From Zeugodacus cucurbitae (Eukaryota > Arthropoda > Insecta > Diptera > Tephritidae): a stretch of 64,000 nucleotides of DNA. The DNA is taken from the NCBI RefSeq assembly GCF_028554725.1, contig NC_071670.1:73383001-73447000 (forward strand), written 5' to 3'. The position numbers and the translations under genes are program-made. Of this stretch, positions 1-13,906 are shown piece after piece. Under the pieces are notes generated by a model, which ran no database searches, was not told where the DNA came from, and saw only the letters and a program-made list of their open reading frames with translations. Positions within the stretch are counted from its first letter, which is position 1. Every line of letters begins with the position of its first letter.

Positions 1-3000
1 GACGAGATTTAAATTTACTCGGAAAACTGAAGCTGGAACCGATTTTGTAGATAAGTCAAAAGAAATCAAATAATAGATTTTGCTGCCTTCGAGGAACAAT
101 TCTTAAGCCGTCTCTTGAAAACAGTCCCAATGTCATTATCACAATTATTCCCAGAATGCTTGTTATCAAACATATACTTATGCATGTATTATATGTATAT
201 GTATAATAGAGATTGGCATTGGCATTCACTGAAATGTCAAAAGACGACTCTATACTCTCTAGCACTTCCCGCACTGAATCATTTAAGCAGCAACCGAAGC
301 TGAAGATCGCAAAACCGACAAACACATGTCACAGTGGAATTTCGTACGTGTGAGTTGGTTTTACAGTTGCGAAATTGGCGCAGAGCCAATAAAAGTTTAT
401 TTCGAAGAATAACAAAAATATGATCACTCACTACTGATGGCAATCTACTGCGAACCGTTTACTGTTTCTGGTTTGAGTGATGAGTGCGTTACAATTGCAA
501 CGGTGTCACAAGCTGGAATGTCTTTGAAGCGCGGAGCGGTTCCTCAACCCAATTAGTTCGAACACAAAATGCGAATGCGAATGTGTATGAAAGCAAGAGT
601 GGGAAAATTCAATGGACGCGCGTGTTTATTTTGACAACAAGACGCTTCAGCTTGAAGACTCGTAAGCAATCCGCTGTACATACATACATATGTAATTGTT
701 TGGCCTCAATCTTGGTCATCTTTCCGATATTTTTGTTTGCTTTAGCATTTTTTCAACGCTCCACTTTAAACTGGTACTCATACACGAACTGGGTTTTGGA
801 AAGACGACGCAAGATTCGACTACCTTTGCAGTCCACTGACTATAAATAACTGCATTGAATTGTATTGCTTATCTTATCACTTCGGCTATCGATGCCAATA
901 TTGCTGCATTGTAAAACTGAAACGAAACAACTTTGTGGCGGCGGCACACGACTTTACGCCCGACTCACGCCGCTGACGAGGCACTTTCGTTTGTGTTTAT
1001 GGCTCCAACCTTGATTGATTCAACATTTAATGAACAAGTTTCCCCAGCACCCTGCTTATCAGCTGCTGTCACCGACAGCAATCTAACTGACGACGCTTAT
1101 CGACACCTCATTTCTGCGTTATCTATTCACTTGCCGGTTGCCAGGCATATTGATTTGGTAAATATTATTAAACACACACCTTTTCGGGTCTCTGATGAAA
1201 TAAACAAAGGGAAAAAATATCAAAAATACAGCAATTCATACAACATCTTTTCCCCCAAAAACAATTAGAAAATAAAAAGACGGAGCAGCGAAGAAAGCTA
1301 AAAGACAAGTCGAAAGAGCAAATATTCAACAAATTAACATTTCGGCGAGTACACAAAACAACTCTGTATTCCATATACTATACATACATATGTACTGTGT
1401 ATATGTTAAACGAGTGAAAACAAATAAACACGAACGTTTCAAGCATAATAAAATGGAATAAAAGCCAAACAATGTGAAATTTCAATTACAATTACAATTA
1501 CAATTTCAATTACAGTTCATTTAACGCAAATAAAAGATAATTTATTAGCATTCCAAATTCCAATATTTAACACGGAAACACGGATAACAAGCTACAGCGT
1601 CAGTAGTAGCTTTCCGCTAAATTTGTAATTTTGTTGATCTTGAGACTGAACAAATTGGAAAGAGCTGGCGTTTCGCCAAACAAAGAGCATCAGAAATTCA
1701 TTTGTTTTGAAATTAAAATGGTTATCACCAATAATTTAGGTTGTTTGCCATGCAGTAATAATGCAGTAATAATTTCAAATGTGAAGACCGAATAAATGGA
1801 GACAACCCAGACTGGCGTTCAAACAACTACACACTGTTACAACCGAATGGCAGCTGATTAGCGACAATGTCACTTCGCCGTCCATAGTACAGTGAGTCAA
1901 ATAAATATTAACATATTTTTAAGGCAAATAATAGATTTCCACACACTCGCAGTAGCGGTAACTAAATATAATGCTTATGATCTCAAGCATTTTGTGGAAA
2001 AATGACTTATTACTCACAATTCCAGAAAGAACTGGATGTTGCTGGAGACACTAAAAGTCGGTTGACCACATTCTTCGATGAAAGTGTTTGTAGTCAGTCG
2101 CCAATTAACATCCAATAGAAAAAGTGTTGAATTTCAGATTTCTACAGCGCAATACAGGCCACAAGTTGTCGATAAGAAAAGCCGTTGTAAATCTTAAGTT
2201 TTTGTAAAAACAATTTTTTTATTGCCAATCAAAAGCATTGATTATTTCGAAGTTGAATACCGAAGCGAAAATGTCAATTTTAAAACTCTGTTAACCAAAT
2301 ATGTTTCACGCTTAGCTGTTAGTTTTAGAAAGAGTGGCATTGGAGAAACGCTCGAAACACACTTTTGAAATGTGGAAACACCAGCTATGCCACATATGTT
2401 TTCCATATAAGAAATTTCAACGCACATACATATGTATTTATATATGTACATAGACACTTTTGGTTACATATAAATAAATAAATGTCCAAAAACAATGCTA
2501 AGCTCCATAATTGCTCAATGAATTCCTGCTTCTTGCCGTCTGTTTTTCGCATTTATGTAGTTCCGAACTTTGTTTCTTTATTTCTTTCCACATGGTTGTT
2601 CCATTTGCAGTCATGTGTAGCCCGTGGGTTACTTCGCCAATAATTGCCGCTCATTAAACTCTTCGCCATCCCCATCCATCCATACTTAACTTAAGTACAA
2701 AAACACTTGTATACTGAGGTACATACATATGGACATATGGTTATAGATAGATAGATAGATAGAGCATGCATATTAAATGTTTTCTACAGTTTCTGCTTTC
2801 AATGTCAACAACCTTTAAACTACCATTCGCCAAATGATGGGTGATTCAGAGCCATGAAAGTTTAAAGAATAGATACAAGTTCAATATATTGGAATTACGA
2901 ACTTACAGAATGAGAATGCGAAGGAAACACATCTCATTTGAATACAAACGGAAACTTCCATGGTAGACGGGTTCATTGTTCATCCAAAGGGCTCAACAAT

Positions 3001-4335
3001 CCAAAGTTCAATTCAAAAAGGAAAAGACGACCTAACACTTTTAAAAGTCTCCACTGTTCTGATGATTCACCACTAAATATTAAAAGTACCAAGAGATTCA
3101 AAAATACATATTCCTATATAGATTCTGAAGGAAAATTATTTCGGGCAAAAATTTTGATATTCGCTGAATACTCTTTGTTAAGTTTCTAAAATTGTTCTCT
3201 CATCTTTGGTCTCTGCACTCTTTTGTGCTCTATGACCTAAAAAAAGTTCGGTAATGCCAATTTAGACAGAGTACGGCGACTATTTCTGGTAAAATGTAGT
3301 TAAATGTGTGTTAGATTTCAAATATGCACTTTCCCAAGTCCATTGACTAATGAAATCAGACTCCGCAGGTATTGCTAATTACCGCAAATAATTCCATGGG
3401 AAAATTGAAATATCTTAAATAATTGCTAGAAAATAGTCGGCTAGTTTTATTCAAATAATATATGTATGTATATGTGTAAGGAATACAGTTTCAACCGATG
3501 CGTTAATACAAAAATTATATAATTGTTGCAACATCTCTCGGCAGCCCATAACGAGGGTAGAATGGGTGTCGACTGTGTACGCGTGCGCTTTGCATCACCG
3601 AGATCCCACGTAAGTATCTGTACGTTTCGGAGCTACGGTGTCGCCCAAACCGCCGATGATGGCGTTCGGAGGAGCGCAATGCTTGCACTTCACGCCGCAT
3701 TGACTATTCATAAATTCATAGAAATGCGCAGCACCACAAACGAAAAAACAGTTTATGTGGCGATAATTCATAGTGGAAATATTCCCACCGTTTTTTAATT
3801 ATAACAAAATAAGTTAATTTGGTCGGAATGTAAGGGGAAAACACAAAGCGCGCAGCCACTCCCAGCTGAACGTAAGCATAAAATGTATGCAAACACTTCG
3901 TGGCGGCTTTGGCTTTGCAAGCTCCCAGCTGTCAATTTGCGCGCCTCACAAAAGGCCACAGAAACTGGGCCACCGCTTAGTATTTTTCGTCCGGTGTTGC
4001 AACAACAAACAACACTTTAATGTGCAATAGTTTACTAAACTGATTTATTTATTTCATTTTATTTGGGCAATACTTGCTCCAGATTACCGCTGGCGTTTAG
4101 AAATAGTCACCAACGGTGGTAAACAACAACGCGAATCTAATCAGTGGAGACAGTTTCGCAGACGAACACCTACTTAAGGTTATGAATGTAAAAAAAATGT
4201 TTAAGATCTGATCCATTTTAGTAAAAACTATACCGAGACAATATTATCCAGTTGGTAGATTGATGTAACCATTAAAATAATTTACGCCTTACTATTTAGA
4301 ATACACTAAGGGTAAATTTTCAGTTTACTACTAAC
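1..4335. other. Non-coding stretch, no supported gene
   Basis: AT-rich DNA with simple repeats and no convincing exon. One plus-strand ORF from the ATG at 1000 reaches a GTAAAT donor-like site at 1159 after about 53 codons, and a 38-codon cysteine-containing minus-strand ORF lies at 3595-3711. Neither resembles a known family. The stretch is most simply intronic DNA of the minus-strand gene whose alternative first exons lie to the right. Confidence 0.5.
2744..2763. repeat. (TAGA)n microsatellite
   Basis: Five tandem TAGA tetranucleotides, directly visible, in otherwise unremarkable AT-rich DNA. Confidence 0.9.
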
Positions 4336-4969
4336 CTTGTGGTCCGTTAAGGCATTCCAATTCAATTGTGTAGTCCCAGCAGTCCATGCTGTTCAACTTG
4401 GACAGTGAGGGCAAGCCATTGGAGCAGTGCGGAAAGCCATTTTGTGCGTTCGCGGGTGTCATTAGGGCAGGAGGAATGCGTCGTACGTAGCCATTGTGCG
4501 CACCGAGCTCCCATGGACGGCGCACATCGGTGCCGTCCACCTGATCGGTAGTGGGTGTGGCGTCCTCCTCGTTAATAACACCGAAAACCTCAGCGATGCT
4601 CCGTGAATTGTTGGTGCCGTCCGACTGTACGCCTGGCCCATTGCCATTGGACTGACCATTGGCAATGCATGAAGTCGAAGAAGTCTCGTTTGGCCGTTGG
4701 TTATTGTCAGTTGCAGCACCCGTAGGTAGCCCAGGCGAACCGCGTTCGTTCACTTTCGCTGTGGCGGCCACATTCGGTGTGCTCGATGGACCGGTAAAGC
4801 TTTTTTGGCCGGGGCCTTTCACAATTCTAACATCGTTACTACTATTTATGGCCGCTGTGGATTTGGCCAGATAGGCCAACGAACAGAAGGGCTTGCTTGG
4901 TTTGCTGGTGGAGGTTGCGCGTGCAGCGGTTGTACTCGCTGCGCGCTGTACACATTTATATTCACTCAT
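4336..4969 (-). CDS. Alternative first coding exon A of an unidentified minus-strand gene
   Basis: This exon opens with ATG (4969-4967; protein begins MSEYKCVQRAAS) and runs 211 codons plus one base to a donor, AAG|GTTAGT, at 4336/4335. The first ~170 residues are rich in Ser, Thr, Asn, Gly and Pro and look disordered. The end is more ordered, with an aromatic/acidic patch (MDCWDYTIELECLNGPQ). Codon use is GC-richer than its surroundings, as expected of coding DNA. It ends in phase 1 with a G, exactly like the exons at 13569-13632 and 25695-25788, so all three can splice to one downstream exon, which must lie left of the window. I do not recognise the family. In the same frame a TTG six bases upstream is open, but the ATG is the natural start. 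That it is coding is fairly secure; that it belongs with the other two is inference. Confidence 0.7.
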
Positions 4970-7900
4970 TTGCAATATTTTTCAAAAGTGCAAAAATGTT
5001 CACATTTTGGGCGCGTTAAAGACGCGCGAAGTCTCTGCGAGTATAACTCTCACCGTTAATTTCAAATATATTCGTATCTATAACACAAAGCACACTGGTG
5101 GAAAAGCACTTTTTAGTTTACAAATTTACTACTTGCTCGACGCAGGTTGTTGTTGTTACCGAAGCTGTTATTAGCAAGTGACTATTAAGTCGAAGGCTCA
5201 CGTAGCATACGAAATCCAATTCGTTGCTCTTCCGGTGCACCTGGTTTAACTGCTTTGACGCATCGCCATTCTTAGCATTAAGGTAAAGGTAACGCAGACC
5301 TGAGAGGCGCGCGGTGTGTACGTGCAGCGTGGCAAGTGCGAAAATGGCAGACAGGTACAGAATTACAGCGCAGCAGCCAAATGCCTGCAGCAAGACAAGA
5401 ATCCAATATAGATCCGAGATGTAGCATGTGTGCTCCAAGTCAACGCACTGACTGTTCGCCTTGAAAACTAAAGATTAGTCGAACGTTCGGCAGCAACCTG
5501 TAGATAGCCAACAGTGCTGTCCAACCAGGCCGCTGGCTGCAACGCAAGACACAGTGATGTGAGGAGGAAGAAAGCGAAGCAATCAAGAACGAGAACAATG
5601 CAGCTTACAGCTGGGTTTTATGCAGCCGAAGTTCACTTTTTATAGTGCCAAGAATGGCTTTTGTTTTCTGTTTATTGGTTTCTGTTTCGGAATCTGTTTT
5701 ACGTGCCTTTCTTATTACATCAGGTTCATACTAGATGCAGTGGAGTGGAGATAAACCACTTCGACGCAGCAACAGCGACAGCGACTAAAACTGCGAACGA
5801 CCGATGTACCATTCACAAACAACAACAACATCGACAGCTACAAATGTGCTTCACGATCGCTGCTTCGATCAATGCAAGAAACAAGAATACCAACTCGAAT
5901 TCGTTCTTTATCTGCATATTATAAACGTATTCTTTATCTCACACTTGTTCTAATTGTTCTTTCTCTTTCGGCTACTCACTGCCACAATCAGATGTTCTTG
6001 TTCTTGTTTTTGTTATTGCATTGATTACACAGGTAAGGCAAGCGCATTTCGTTCAAGCCACAAACATCAGCACTGCCAATAACACCAAACGACAACAACA
6101 ACAACTGCAACAATAAGAATAATGCCCGAACATATCATAAATTCTTTCTTTTCGACGCGTTTCGCGTTCCAACATTCACTCACAGCTGCACTGATTCCTC
6201 ATCCACCAATTTATGTCCGTCCGCTAGAAGCAGAGGCGAACTGGTTTGCCGAATGCGCTGGCAACATTCGCAAGAGCACAACAATTTCAAAGGTATGTAA
6301 CCGCAATCGACGCGCACGCAAAGGCAATATACAGATACAACAAAAAAACAACAACAATATAGAACTCTAAAAAGGTAAAATTCAAAACTGAAAACTGAAC
6401 TGAGCGGAACCACGAAATGGCGATACACAGTCAATACACGTTGTAGTCGGCAGCACGTCCAGTCAACGACTGAATGGGCTGGCGCTGCGTTCGGTTCGAG
6501 TATACCCGGCCGCAGCGAAAACTGCTCGCCTGCAGCCAGCAGCAACAGAGCCGCTGAGCCACACAGCCGTAGAGCAATGAAGCAGCACTAAAAGCTGAAA
6601 CGTGTTGCTGCCACGTTGTTGATTGCTGCTTTCGTTGGCGCTGACAGTGACGCCCCAACTCCACCTTCTCCCATAAGAAGCGCTCGCCGCCAATGGCTCA
6701 CTCACTCGTTCTGTGCAGTTCTTGAGTGTCGGATTATTTCTCTATTTGTTGTTGTGTTACTATCTCTAATATTCACACTGCCACATTGCCTCTGAAGCTG
6801 CGACAGTGAACTTTGCACTGTAGATTAATAGCCGACGACATGCAGCACTGCAGACGACAGCGCATTGACTGCATGTATTTACACAAACGCCGCTTACACT
6901 TTTGCAGCGACGCGACTTCGCTGCTTGTTTAGCTCTCTGCACACCTGCGAAACTTCACTTCCACAATACACACACGTTCCACACCGCCGAAAAGGTATGC
7001 CGAGGCAGCAACTTTGTTTGCACCTCAGTCAGTGGCCTCCACAGCAGACACCGACTACAAGTCTGCCAAAGACGACAGACGGCTCTTGTTTACTCTTTTC
7101 TCTAAGGATTATTTACCAAATACGAGTGCCATGCAATGCACTTTAAACGCGCGTTCCTACATGTGTGTCTTCACTCGCCAAATGGAAATATTGGAAATCC
7201 AAAGGCGCAAAGACTTGTAAGCAAATATTACTTTCGATGATCCCTCTTTATGTGCAAAAAAAAATATAAAATTGTTTTTGTGTGTTTTCATATCATTCTT
7301 ATCCACATATTCTGGCAATTGTATCCCACCTTTTTCTTTTTATGATTGAAATTTGATACTGAAAATAAGCAAACAGTAGCAGACAGAATACTGAACTTCC
7401 GTCATCGAACTCATCAGCTCGAATTATCACCTATTTCCCCATCGTAAAGGTTATCAGGGAAAGTTTAATTGAGAAATTGAACTTTTATATGCATGTTCTG
7501 TTGCAGTTGCCTTAAAGTGAAGAACTAACTAAGAGACATGTATATAAATATTCTAAAAGAGTGCTGAGTTTGGAGACCAGTTAAGAGTTCGCCCCACACT
7601 TAAGTTTACTAACAATTTAGCAAAAGGTAAATATCGTCATCTATACTGTTCGTATTTCTTGCTCAAGATCATATATTGGACACAAATAGAGCCCGGTAAT
7701 GAGAAAACCAGCTACAACCACTTTACAGCCTTTTCACACATAAGTTATTTATTTAATTAACCGGCCTTAGCTCGATTAAAGCTAAATCGATTTACTATTC
7801 AAAAGAAAAATCTAATTTTACTACATTAATTTTAATCGAATAAAAATCGAGTTGAAAATGGAATGCAACACTGTGGGTTGTTGCCCATGCTGTAAATTGG

Positions 7901-10900
7901 GCTGTGTTTATTGATAAAATAGAAATCAGCTGATGAAACTTTCAAACTTCTTAGAACAGCGAAAACGCAGCTGATCGTTAATCGAGTAGTCGACTGTGCG
8001 AAAAGCAAAATCTGATTTCTCAATTAACATCTTAATATACCGAATTTATCTGGCTGTGAGAAAAGGCTATTAGGGTTTAGATGTCTCTTAGTTACCCGTC
8101 CAAACTTGTCGTTCAGTAAGATCGGATTTTCTTCGTGTATCTCCCCTTGCAATATATCCTTTGTTATAAATATCGAGACTACGATCCAATAAAATCAAAT
8201 AAGTGATTTTCATTATGTAAGAATAATGAAATGAGAAAAGTGTTCAGGAATGCTAAGTAATATTTAACTCTAAAAGTGGAAATATTATGGATTATCAATT
8301 GTTTGGTGCGTCCACAGTGTACAAGGCCAAGAGTACCGTTATGAATGCAGAGTTGCTACGAGTTGAATTTTTTAATAAAAATAGTCTCTCAATCAGGTCA
8401 TAACTTTACTAAAGCACCAATTCCAGCTCACTTCGAATATAAATTTATTTATTTACAAAAATATGCGCGATGTCAAAGAGCGAAAAAAAAACCGAAGAAA
8501 CCAGTTTAGTTATGGCCTTTTGCCTCATTACACCCATACACCTACAACAGCAAAAACAACAACAAGCACTTGTAATGTTTCTTATTATACGCTCAATTAG
8601 CATGCAATTTAGCTAATATTGAATGAAGTAATTGCTTTGGTGGCAAATGAGCTGCACAACCCACTGCCGCTTGCTACCGCTATTTGAATGTGGCATGTGG
8701 ACGCATATTTAGGGCGTTCGGCATTTGCCTGCTGCTGATCTTGACTGCGGTAAACGGCGGTCAGCACGCTCTGCAGTCGACAGTCGGCACTAAGCGACCG
8801 ATCGCAAATTGTTTGGTTAGACAATTGTGCAAGCGGTACGAGCATGCGCGCTCGAATGCCGATAATTATATGTACGTGCAAGTGGATCTGTGGTTGCAAT
8901 TACCACTTTATTAACCAACCAACTGCGCACATTGCGTTTCTGAGTCTCGTTCATTATTCGGCTATTCGTACATTTTTCTAAATCTTTGCTTTGGTTTGGC
9001 ATTGGCGCTGCGTGCTGGGTGAATATCGTGACATCAGTAATTGGAAAATAAAAGTGCAATGAAGTGAGAATGACTGCTGTGAACAAGCGACCCAGCAATC
9101 GACCCTTGTTCGATCACTTTTCTACTGTATTCCACAAGTATTTTTTATACAGTTACCATATCAGTTGTATTTTGTTGGTTTTTTATCTCAAGACAAAGCA
9201 AAAAACGTCAACAACAATTTTTCTCCTCATTGATTTACTATGGACACCAGTGATCGATGCGTTAGTGACAGTAGTCTTGAAGACACGATTTGGCGAAAGC
9301 GAAAGGCTGCAATGGCAAGTGCGCAGCGCCTATATTGCATACACACCACTGCAGGGGCGGCCAAATTACCGAAAAAACTCGACTGATGGTCACTATCTCC
9401 TCCACCCACCTGTCACCGACTGGTGAACGCAAATCGAACGTTCGAACCACTGTCAACAGCCACAATAACTACCCTTCATTTCATCGTTTTAATGGCGCAC
9501 AAATGATTGTCGCTCGACCGCTGAATGACAGCTCAAAGCCGGCCGCGTCCATTGCGGACACAGTCCTCCCACAGTCAACAAGCCAGAGCATCAGTCAACT
9601 GACCTGCGCACTACACAATGGTGGTGCCGTCGCCGTAGCTCATTGTGAAAATGGAGCGGAGTGAGCTGACTGCACCGCCAATTATCATATTTTGTGCGAA
9701 TTTACATGAAAACAAAATTAAAAACCGTCAAACCACAAAATTGCAATGCAATCAACAGAAAAGCAAAAAACCCAAATAAACCAAGAAAAACAAAGAAAAA
9801 TGCTCGTACCAAAAAAAAGTGCCGAATAATTCCAAAACAGGTGAACACCTTGAATGTTACCGTCCAAGCGATTGCGCTATTAGCCGTACGACAACATACA
9901 CACACACAAGGCAACAACACAAGCAGCCGGCGCATTGTTCCAACTAATGCCGCAGAGCCGAGAAAAAATGAAGAAAAGAAGAAAATTTTGGACACCTCTT
10001 TGAGACAGTCATGCAGACAATCTCGCAAAAGCGCGTAAAAAATCGCAAACTACCTTTCTAAAAATGCGCAAATTTATGCTGCAAAAACAAAACAAACAAA
10101 ACAAAAAATGTGGCAACAAAAACAAAACAAACCCCAAAGAGTGCCATATACACACACGGCATTGAGAGCGGCGAATGCGACGCCGCTGATTGTTGAAGAT
10201 CGGCATGTTGATGCCGCTACTCGTACTACGGCGCTGTTGGCGGTTGCGGTGAACGGGTTGACGAATCTACACGTAGTTGTTGTTGGAGGCTGCGGTGTTG
10301 CAGGCGGAGTTTTTGGACATAAAGCAATTAAATTCAAATGAAATAATGAAGCATTACTGCCCGCTGGGATGCTTTATGCGCTTACAGTGAAAACCCGTCT
10401 GCTCGACTCAAACGAGCCGATAATTGGTACAGTTTTAATCAGTTCAATGCAGATTATAAAGATATTTTGGATGATCCATATATATATACCATATATTCTG
10501 CTGGGAGTTCGAGTGAAAAAAATTGAAAGGGTTCTTTTAGAGTTATTAGGAAAAAAATCAATAAAACAAAAAGTACTATTTGGCTCATAAGGCTGACCTC
10601 GAACCTGTCAGTCATGTCTAGTAGAGTGGATCAAGGCCGCCAAATTAACGTTATAAATTGGGAAGACCTCAAAGCTCTCCAATAATTGCTATATTAGTAT
10701 AAATAATTTATAGGCGGAAATGCTCTTCGGTATTGGTGGCCGTGTGGATTATCGCACTAAACTGAAAGCTGTTTATTCGCCATTACAATGCCGTCACTCC
10801 ATCACTATCACCACCCAATTGCATACGCTTGTCTCCTTGTCCCCGCCGATTTCTAATTCACAAATTAATGGCCAACTTTTCGCGTCAGCATATTAATTAC

Positions 10901-13568
10901 CGTTGCACAGCCACCTGGAACTTTGTGCGAAAGTAAGGGCTCTCTGCCACGTTCCCGACTCGGCTTACCTTTGCACAACGTGGCTTTCTCCACATCCACC
11001 GACACTGCTGCATCATTCCGCCGAAGCAGAGCAATATCCCCGCCAACATTCACCACCGCCATTTGCGTATTTATGTGTGTTATTGTTTTAGTTATGTTTG
11101 TATAGCGGTGTATCAAATGCTCCTCGCTGAAATGCGAAACCCTCTGCTCGTTTGCACGCTGATTTAGCCAAGCGAGTTGAAGAATGGATCGGATTGCATG
11201 CCCTGCACCACTCACCACTCACCACCACTCGGCACACTCACGCTCCGGCAGCGTTAATGCATAGCTGTTTGGCGTAGCACTTGTCGGCAATTGAAATTTC
11301 CCCGAAACACTTGACGTTGTTTGCGCTGGCGGCGTAGTCGGGCCGCATGAAGTGCCACACCGGAATGGCTAAATGTGATCGCGTCCGTCGCACACCATAT
11401 CGTTTTCGACTCGGTTTTGGGTTGGTCAGCGCAAAGCAGCGATATGGAAACACTGGACGTCATTCAAATAGCACCCAACACCTTTCACTATTTCGCAAGC
11501 AACAATGCGCCAACAACACGGTGGGCCACAGTGGTGTCGCCAATTCCACGAGTTCCATCTGTAACCAATGTTGTACTCACTCGTATGTATACAATACATA
11601 TCTAAAGCGTGTCCGAATGATTGTAAAGCTAAGCATCAGAAGATCTCGAGCACAAAGCACAAATGTAAGCACATACATTTGTGTATCGGTATGAATGTAT
11701 GTATGTATGTATGGAGATATATACATCAGCGTCGACTTCGGCACGGCCATCACTATCTCGAAGTTTTCTGCGCCGAAACAAATTGCTGGTCGGACAGTCC
11801 GCCAGACACCACGCTATTCATTTAACGACCTGTTCGCCTGCCCATTCAGCAACTCACACCCCCACCCCAAGTCTCTTACTATTTAATTTGAACGCGAACA
11901 AGTATTTTCGCTATCGGGCAATGCAATCATAGCCCAACAACAACAACCGAAGCCGCGTGTTGTTACTCTAATGACGTTTTCGGTTGCCAACCTGTGACAT
12001 TTCGTTGTTGAAAACATTGCGCCGGCATGAAGTCAAGTCGGATGGCCGTCGTGGCAGCGGCGGCACTACCTCAACGGAGAATGGAATGCGTGGGCGCAAA
12101 CCATGGCGGAGGCGTGAGAACGATCACAGCCGAAGCCAGTGCCAAGGCAGGCAACGGCGGCGGCATCGCACAACTTTATGATCAACACGATCACCAAATA
12201 ATTTGTAACTGTATCTGGCGCAACCCCAACAACACACAGCACACACACCGCCGTGAAGCGAAGCAAAAAACTTTGCGAAAAATGCACTTTACTTGTTCGT
12301 TGGCTGACGTCTGCATCGTCTATTTGCTTACGTCTGCAAGTTGAGTGGCATTCACCGGCCGTTGGATGCGGTCATTTAAGCGCTCCACTTTGGCATTTAC
12401 AACGAATTTTGAATTTTCGCGTCAAATAAAGATATAACGGTGCATTTTTCACACCAGCACTCATAAGTAATTGCAAACATACTGAATTACACCAATGGAG
12501 AAGTGCCACCAAAAAGCATAATGTCTCTTGTGGAACCACGTTCAAAATTGTCCAAAATGCGGAAATTTTTTCCAACACCACACTGACATACAAGTATGTG
12601 CGAATACACGTCACACAAATCCTACGAAGCGCATTGCCCTCGCTAAGACATCAATAACTACGACTGTGGAGTCCGCAAATCACTCAGAGCCCTTCCGCAC
12701 TCGATGGCATCTTTACAGCACCGCAAATTGGGGTCTTCGTAATCAGCGAAGGTCAAATGGCCTATGTAACCGCAAAGCCGGACGATGTAATTGATCGAAA
12801 ATATTTAAAGAGCTAACCGGTTGACTTAGACGGATTATGCAAGACTTGAAAATATATCTCAAGTAATGGATGGGCCATAAATAAATCAAGGAACAGATAG
12901 TAATAAGTTTTTATAGAAGACTTCTGAAGTTTAAAAGCACTTCTCAACCAAAACTAGTTGACACCTAGCCCTAATTAATTAAAGGAAGAAGACACTGATG
13001 AAAAATTCCGTATAAAATGGATCCCTTTGTCAGGCATTGCCTCCAATCGTTATCGAGTAAGATTATTATTATACTCGTAAGATTAAAAGCGGAATGGGAG
13101 CGAATTGGCTGTCCAAAACTGTGAGATCTTCCTGCATTGGCGCCCACGCACTGTTGACTGAATGTTATGAACTTTGTAGTTGTTGACGCGTTTGGCTATC
13201 TATGGACCAACATCAACTCTGAAAAGTAAAGCTGCGAATCTATCTTCAAATCCAGCGTAGAATTCATTTCGCCCACGTGCACTACTTTTAACATAATAAA
13301 CTAATGAGAAACACATTCCTCTTTCCACAAACGAAATTAACCCTTAATTAGTCTCTAAGACTATTAGCAGATGCCCCAAAGGAATTTATGACAACAAAAT
13401 ATATTCATAAAATGATTTTTATATTGTGCAATAAACTAAAATAAACTATTTCAATAAAACAAAAACATGTGTTGTTGTAAAAGTACTCGTAAGTAGCCAT
13501 TCGTGGTATTTTCGCTTGACTTTTTTTTGATTTTTAAATTATAATTAAAGTTTAAATGTTCCGCTTAC
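4970..13568. other. Long non-coding interval between alternative first exons
   Basis: About 8.6 kb. The first ~130 bases left of 5100 are probably the 5' UTR of exon A. The rest is rich in CAA/CAG and GTT runs and has scattered GC-richer patches (for example 5.1-5.6, 6.4-7.1, 8.6-9.7 and 10.8-12.7 kb) that give long chance ORFs on both strands. One plus-strand ORF at 6122-6292 ends at a good GTATGT donor. No ORF matches a family I know. Probably intron with embedded enhancers. Confidence 0.45.
6122..6292 (+). CDS. Possible plus-strand first coding exon (unrecognised)
   Basis: ATG at 6122 opens 57 codons (MPEHIINSFFSTRF... ISK) ending at AAAG|GTATGT, a near-consensus donor, in phase 0. The peptide is of mixed composition rather than low complexity. 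No following exon could be identified and no homology is recognised. The interval is GC-richer than average, where chance ORFs are common, so this is only a candidate. Confidence 0.15.
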
Positions 13569-13632
13569 CATCCAGCATGTACTTGGAAGCATCCTCCCCG
13601 CTCTGCTGCGGTCCCTCGGTATACACCTCCAT
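13569..13632 (-). CDS. Alternative first coding exon B of the unidentified minus-strand gene
   Basis: A short coding exon: ATG at 13632-13630, 21 codons (MEVYTEGPQQSGEDASKYML then D) plus one base, followed by the strong donor GATG|GTAAGC. The bases before the ATG (AACGGCCACAATGG) are an excellent fly start context, preceded by an A-rich, ATG-poor leader typical of a 5' UTR. It ends in phase 1 with G, as do exons A and C, which is the main reason to treat them as alternative starts of one gene with at least three promoters. The peptide is acidic and short and shows no domain. Confidence 0.65.
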
Positions 13633-13885
13633 TGTGGCCGTTGCTTATTCCACTTTTCTCGGTGATTTTAATTAGGTTTATTTTGTCTCTTTAATTGGTG
13701 TTGTTTGTGTTTTTGTTTGTATATGTCTGCACGTATATTCACAAGAGTTAAGACGCGTTAACGCGCTTTTTCCACTTTTCTTTTTCCTGCAACACCCAGT
13801 GTTAATTGCTTGTGGAATCGTGCAACACAGACACGCACACACACGCTGCTTGACATTGAGCGAATTTCGCTTACATTTGCTTAAA

Positions 13886-13906
13886 GTTGTTGTTGTTGTT
13901 GTTGTT
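13886..13906. repeat. (GTT)7 microsatellite
   Basis: Seven tandem GTT units seen directly. They lie about 250 bases upstream (on the minus strand) of coding exon B, within its probable promoter/leader region. Confidence 0.9.

Noticed and set aside
1000..1158. Plus-strand ATG ORF ending at a GTAAAT donor-like site
   Set aside because: Weak start context, no second exon and no homology.
2938..3189. 83-codon Lys/Asn-rich plus-strand ORF
   Set aside because: Starts on TTG with a stop a few codons upstream. Composition is what AT-rich random sequence gives.
5118..5438. 107-codon minus-strand ORF with a hydrophobic stretch
   Set aside because: It has no ATG near its start (opens on TTG), no matching splice sites were convincing, and the hydrophobic run is within range of chance in this patch.
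8684..8914. Plus-strand ORF with a signal-peptide-like N-terminus
   Set aside because: The hydrophobic segment is preceded by TTG, not ATG, there is no acceptor upstream, and the opposite strand is equally open.
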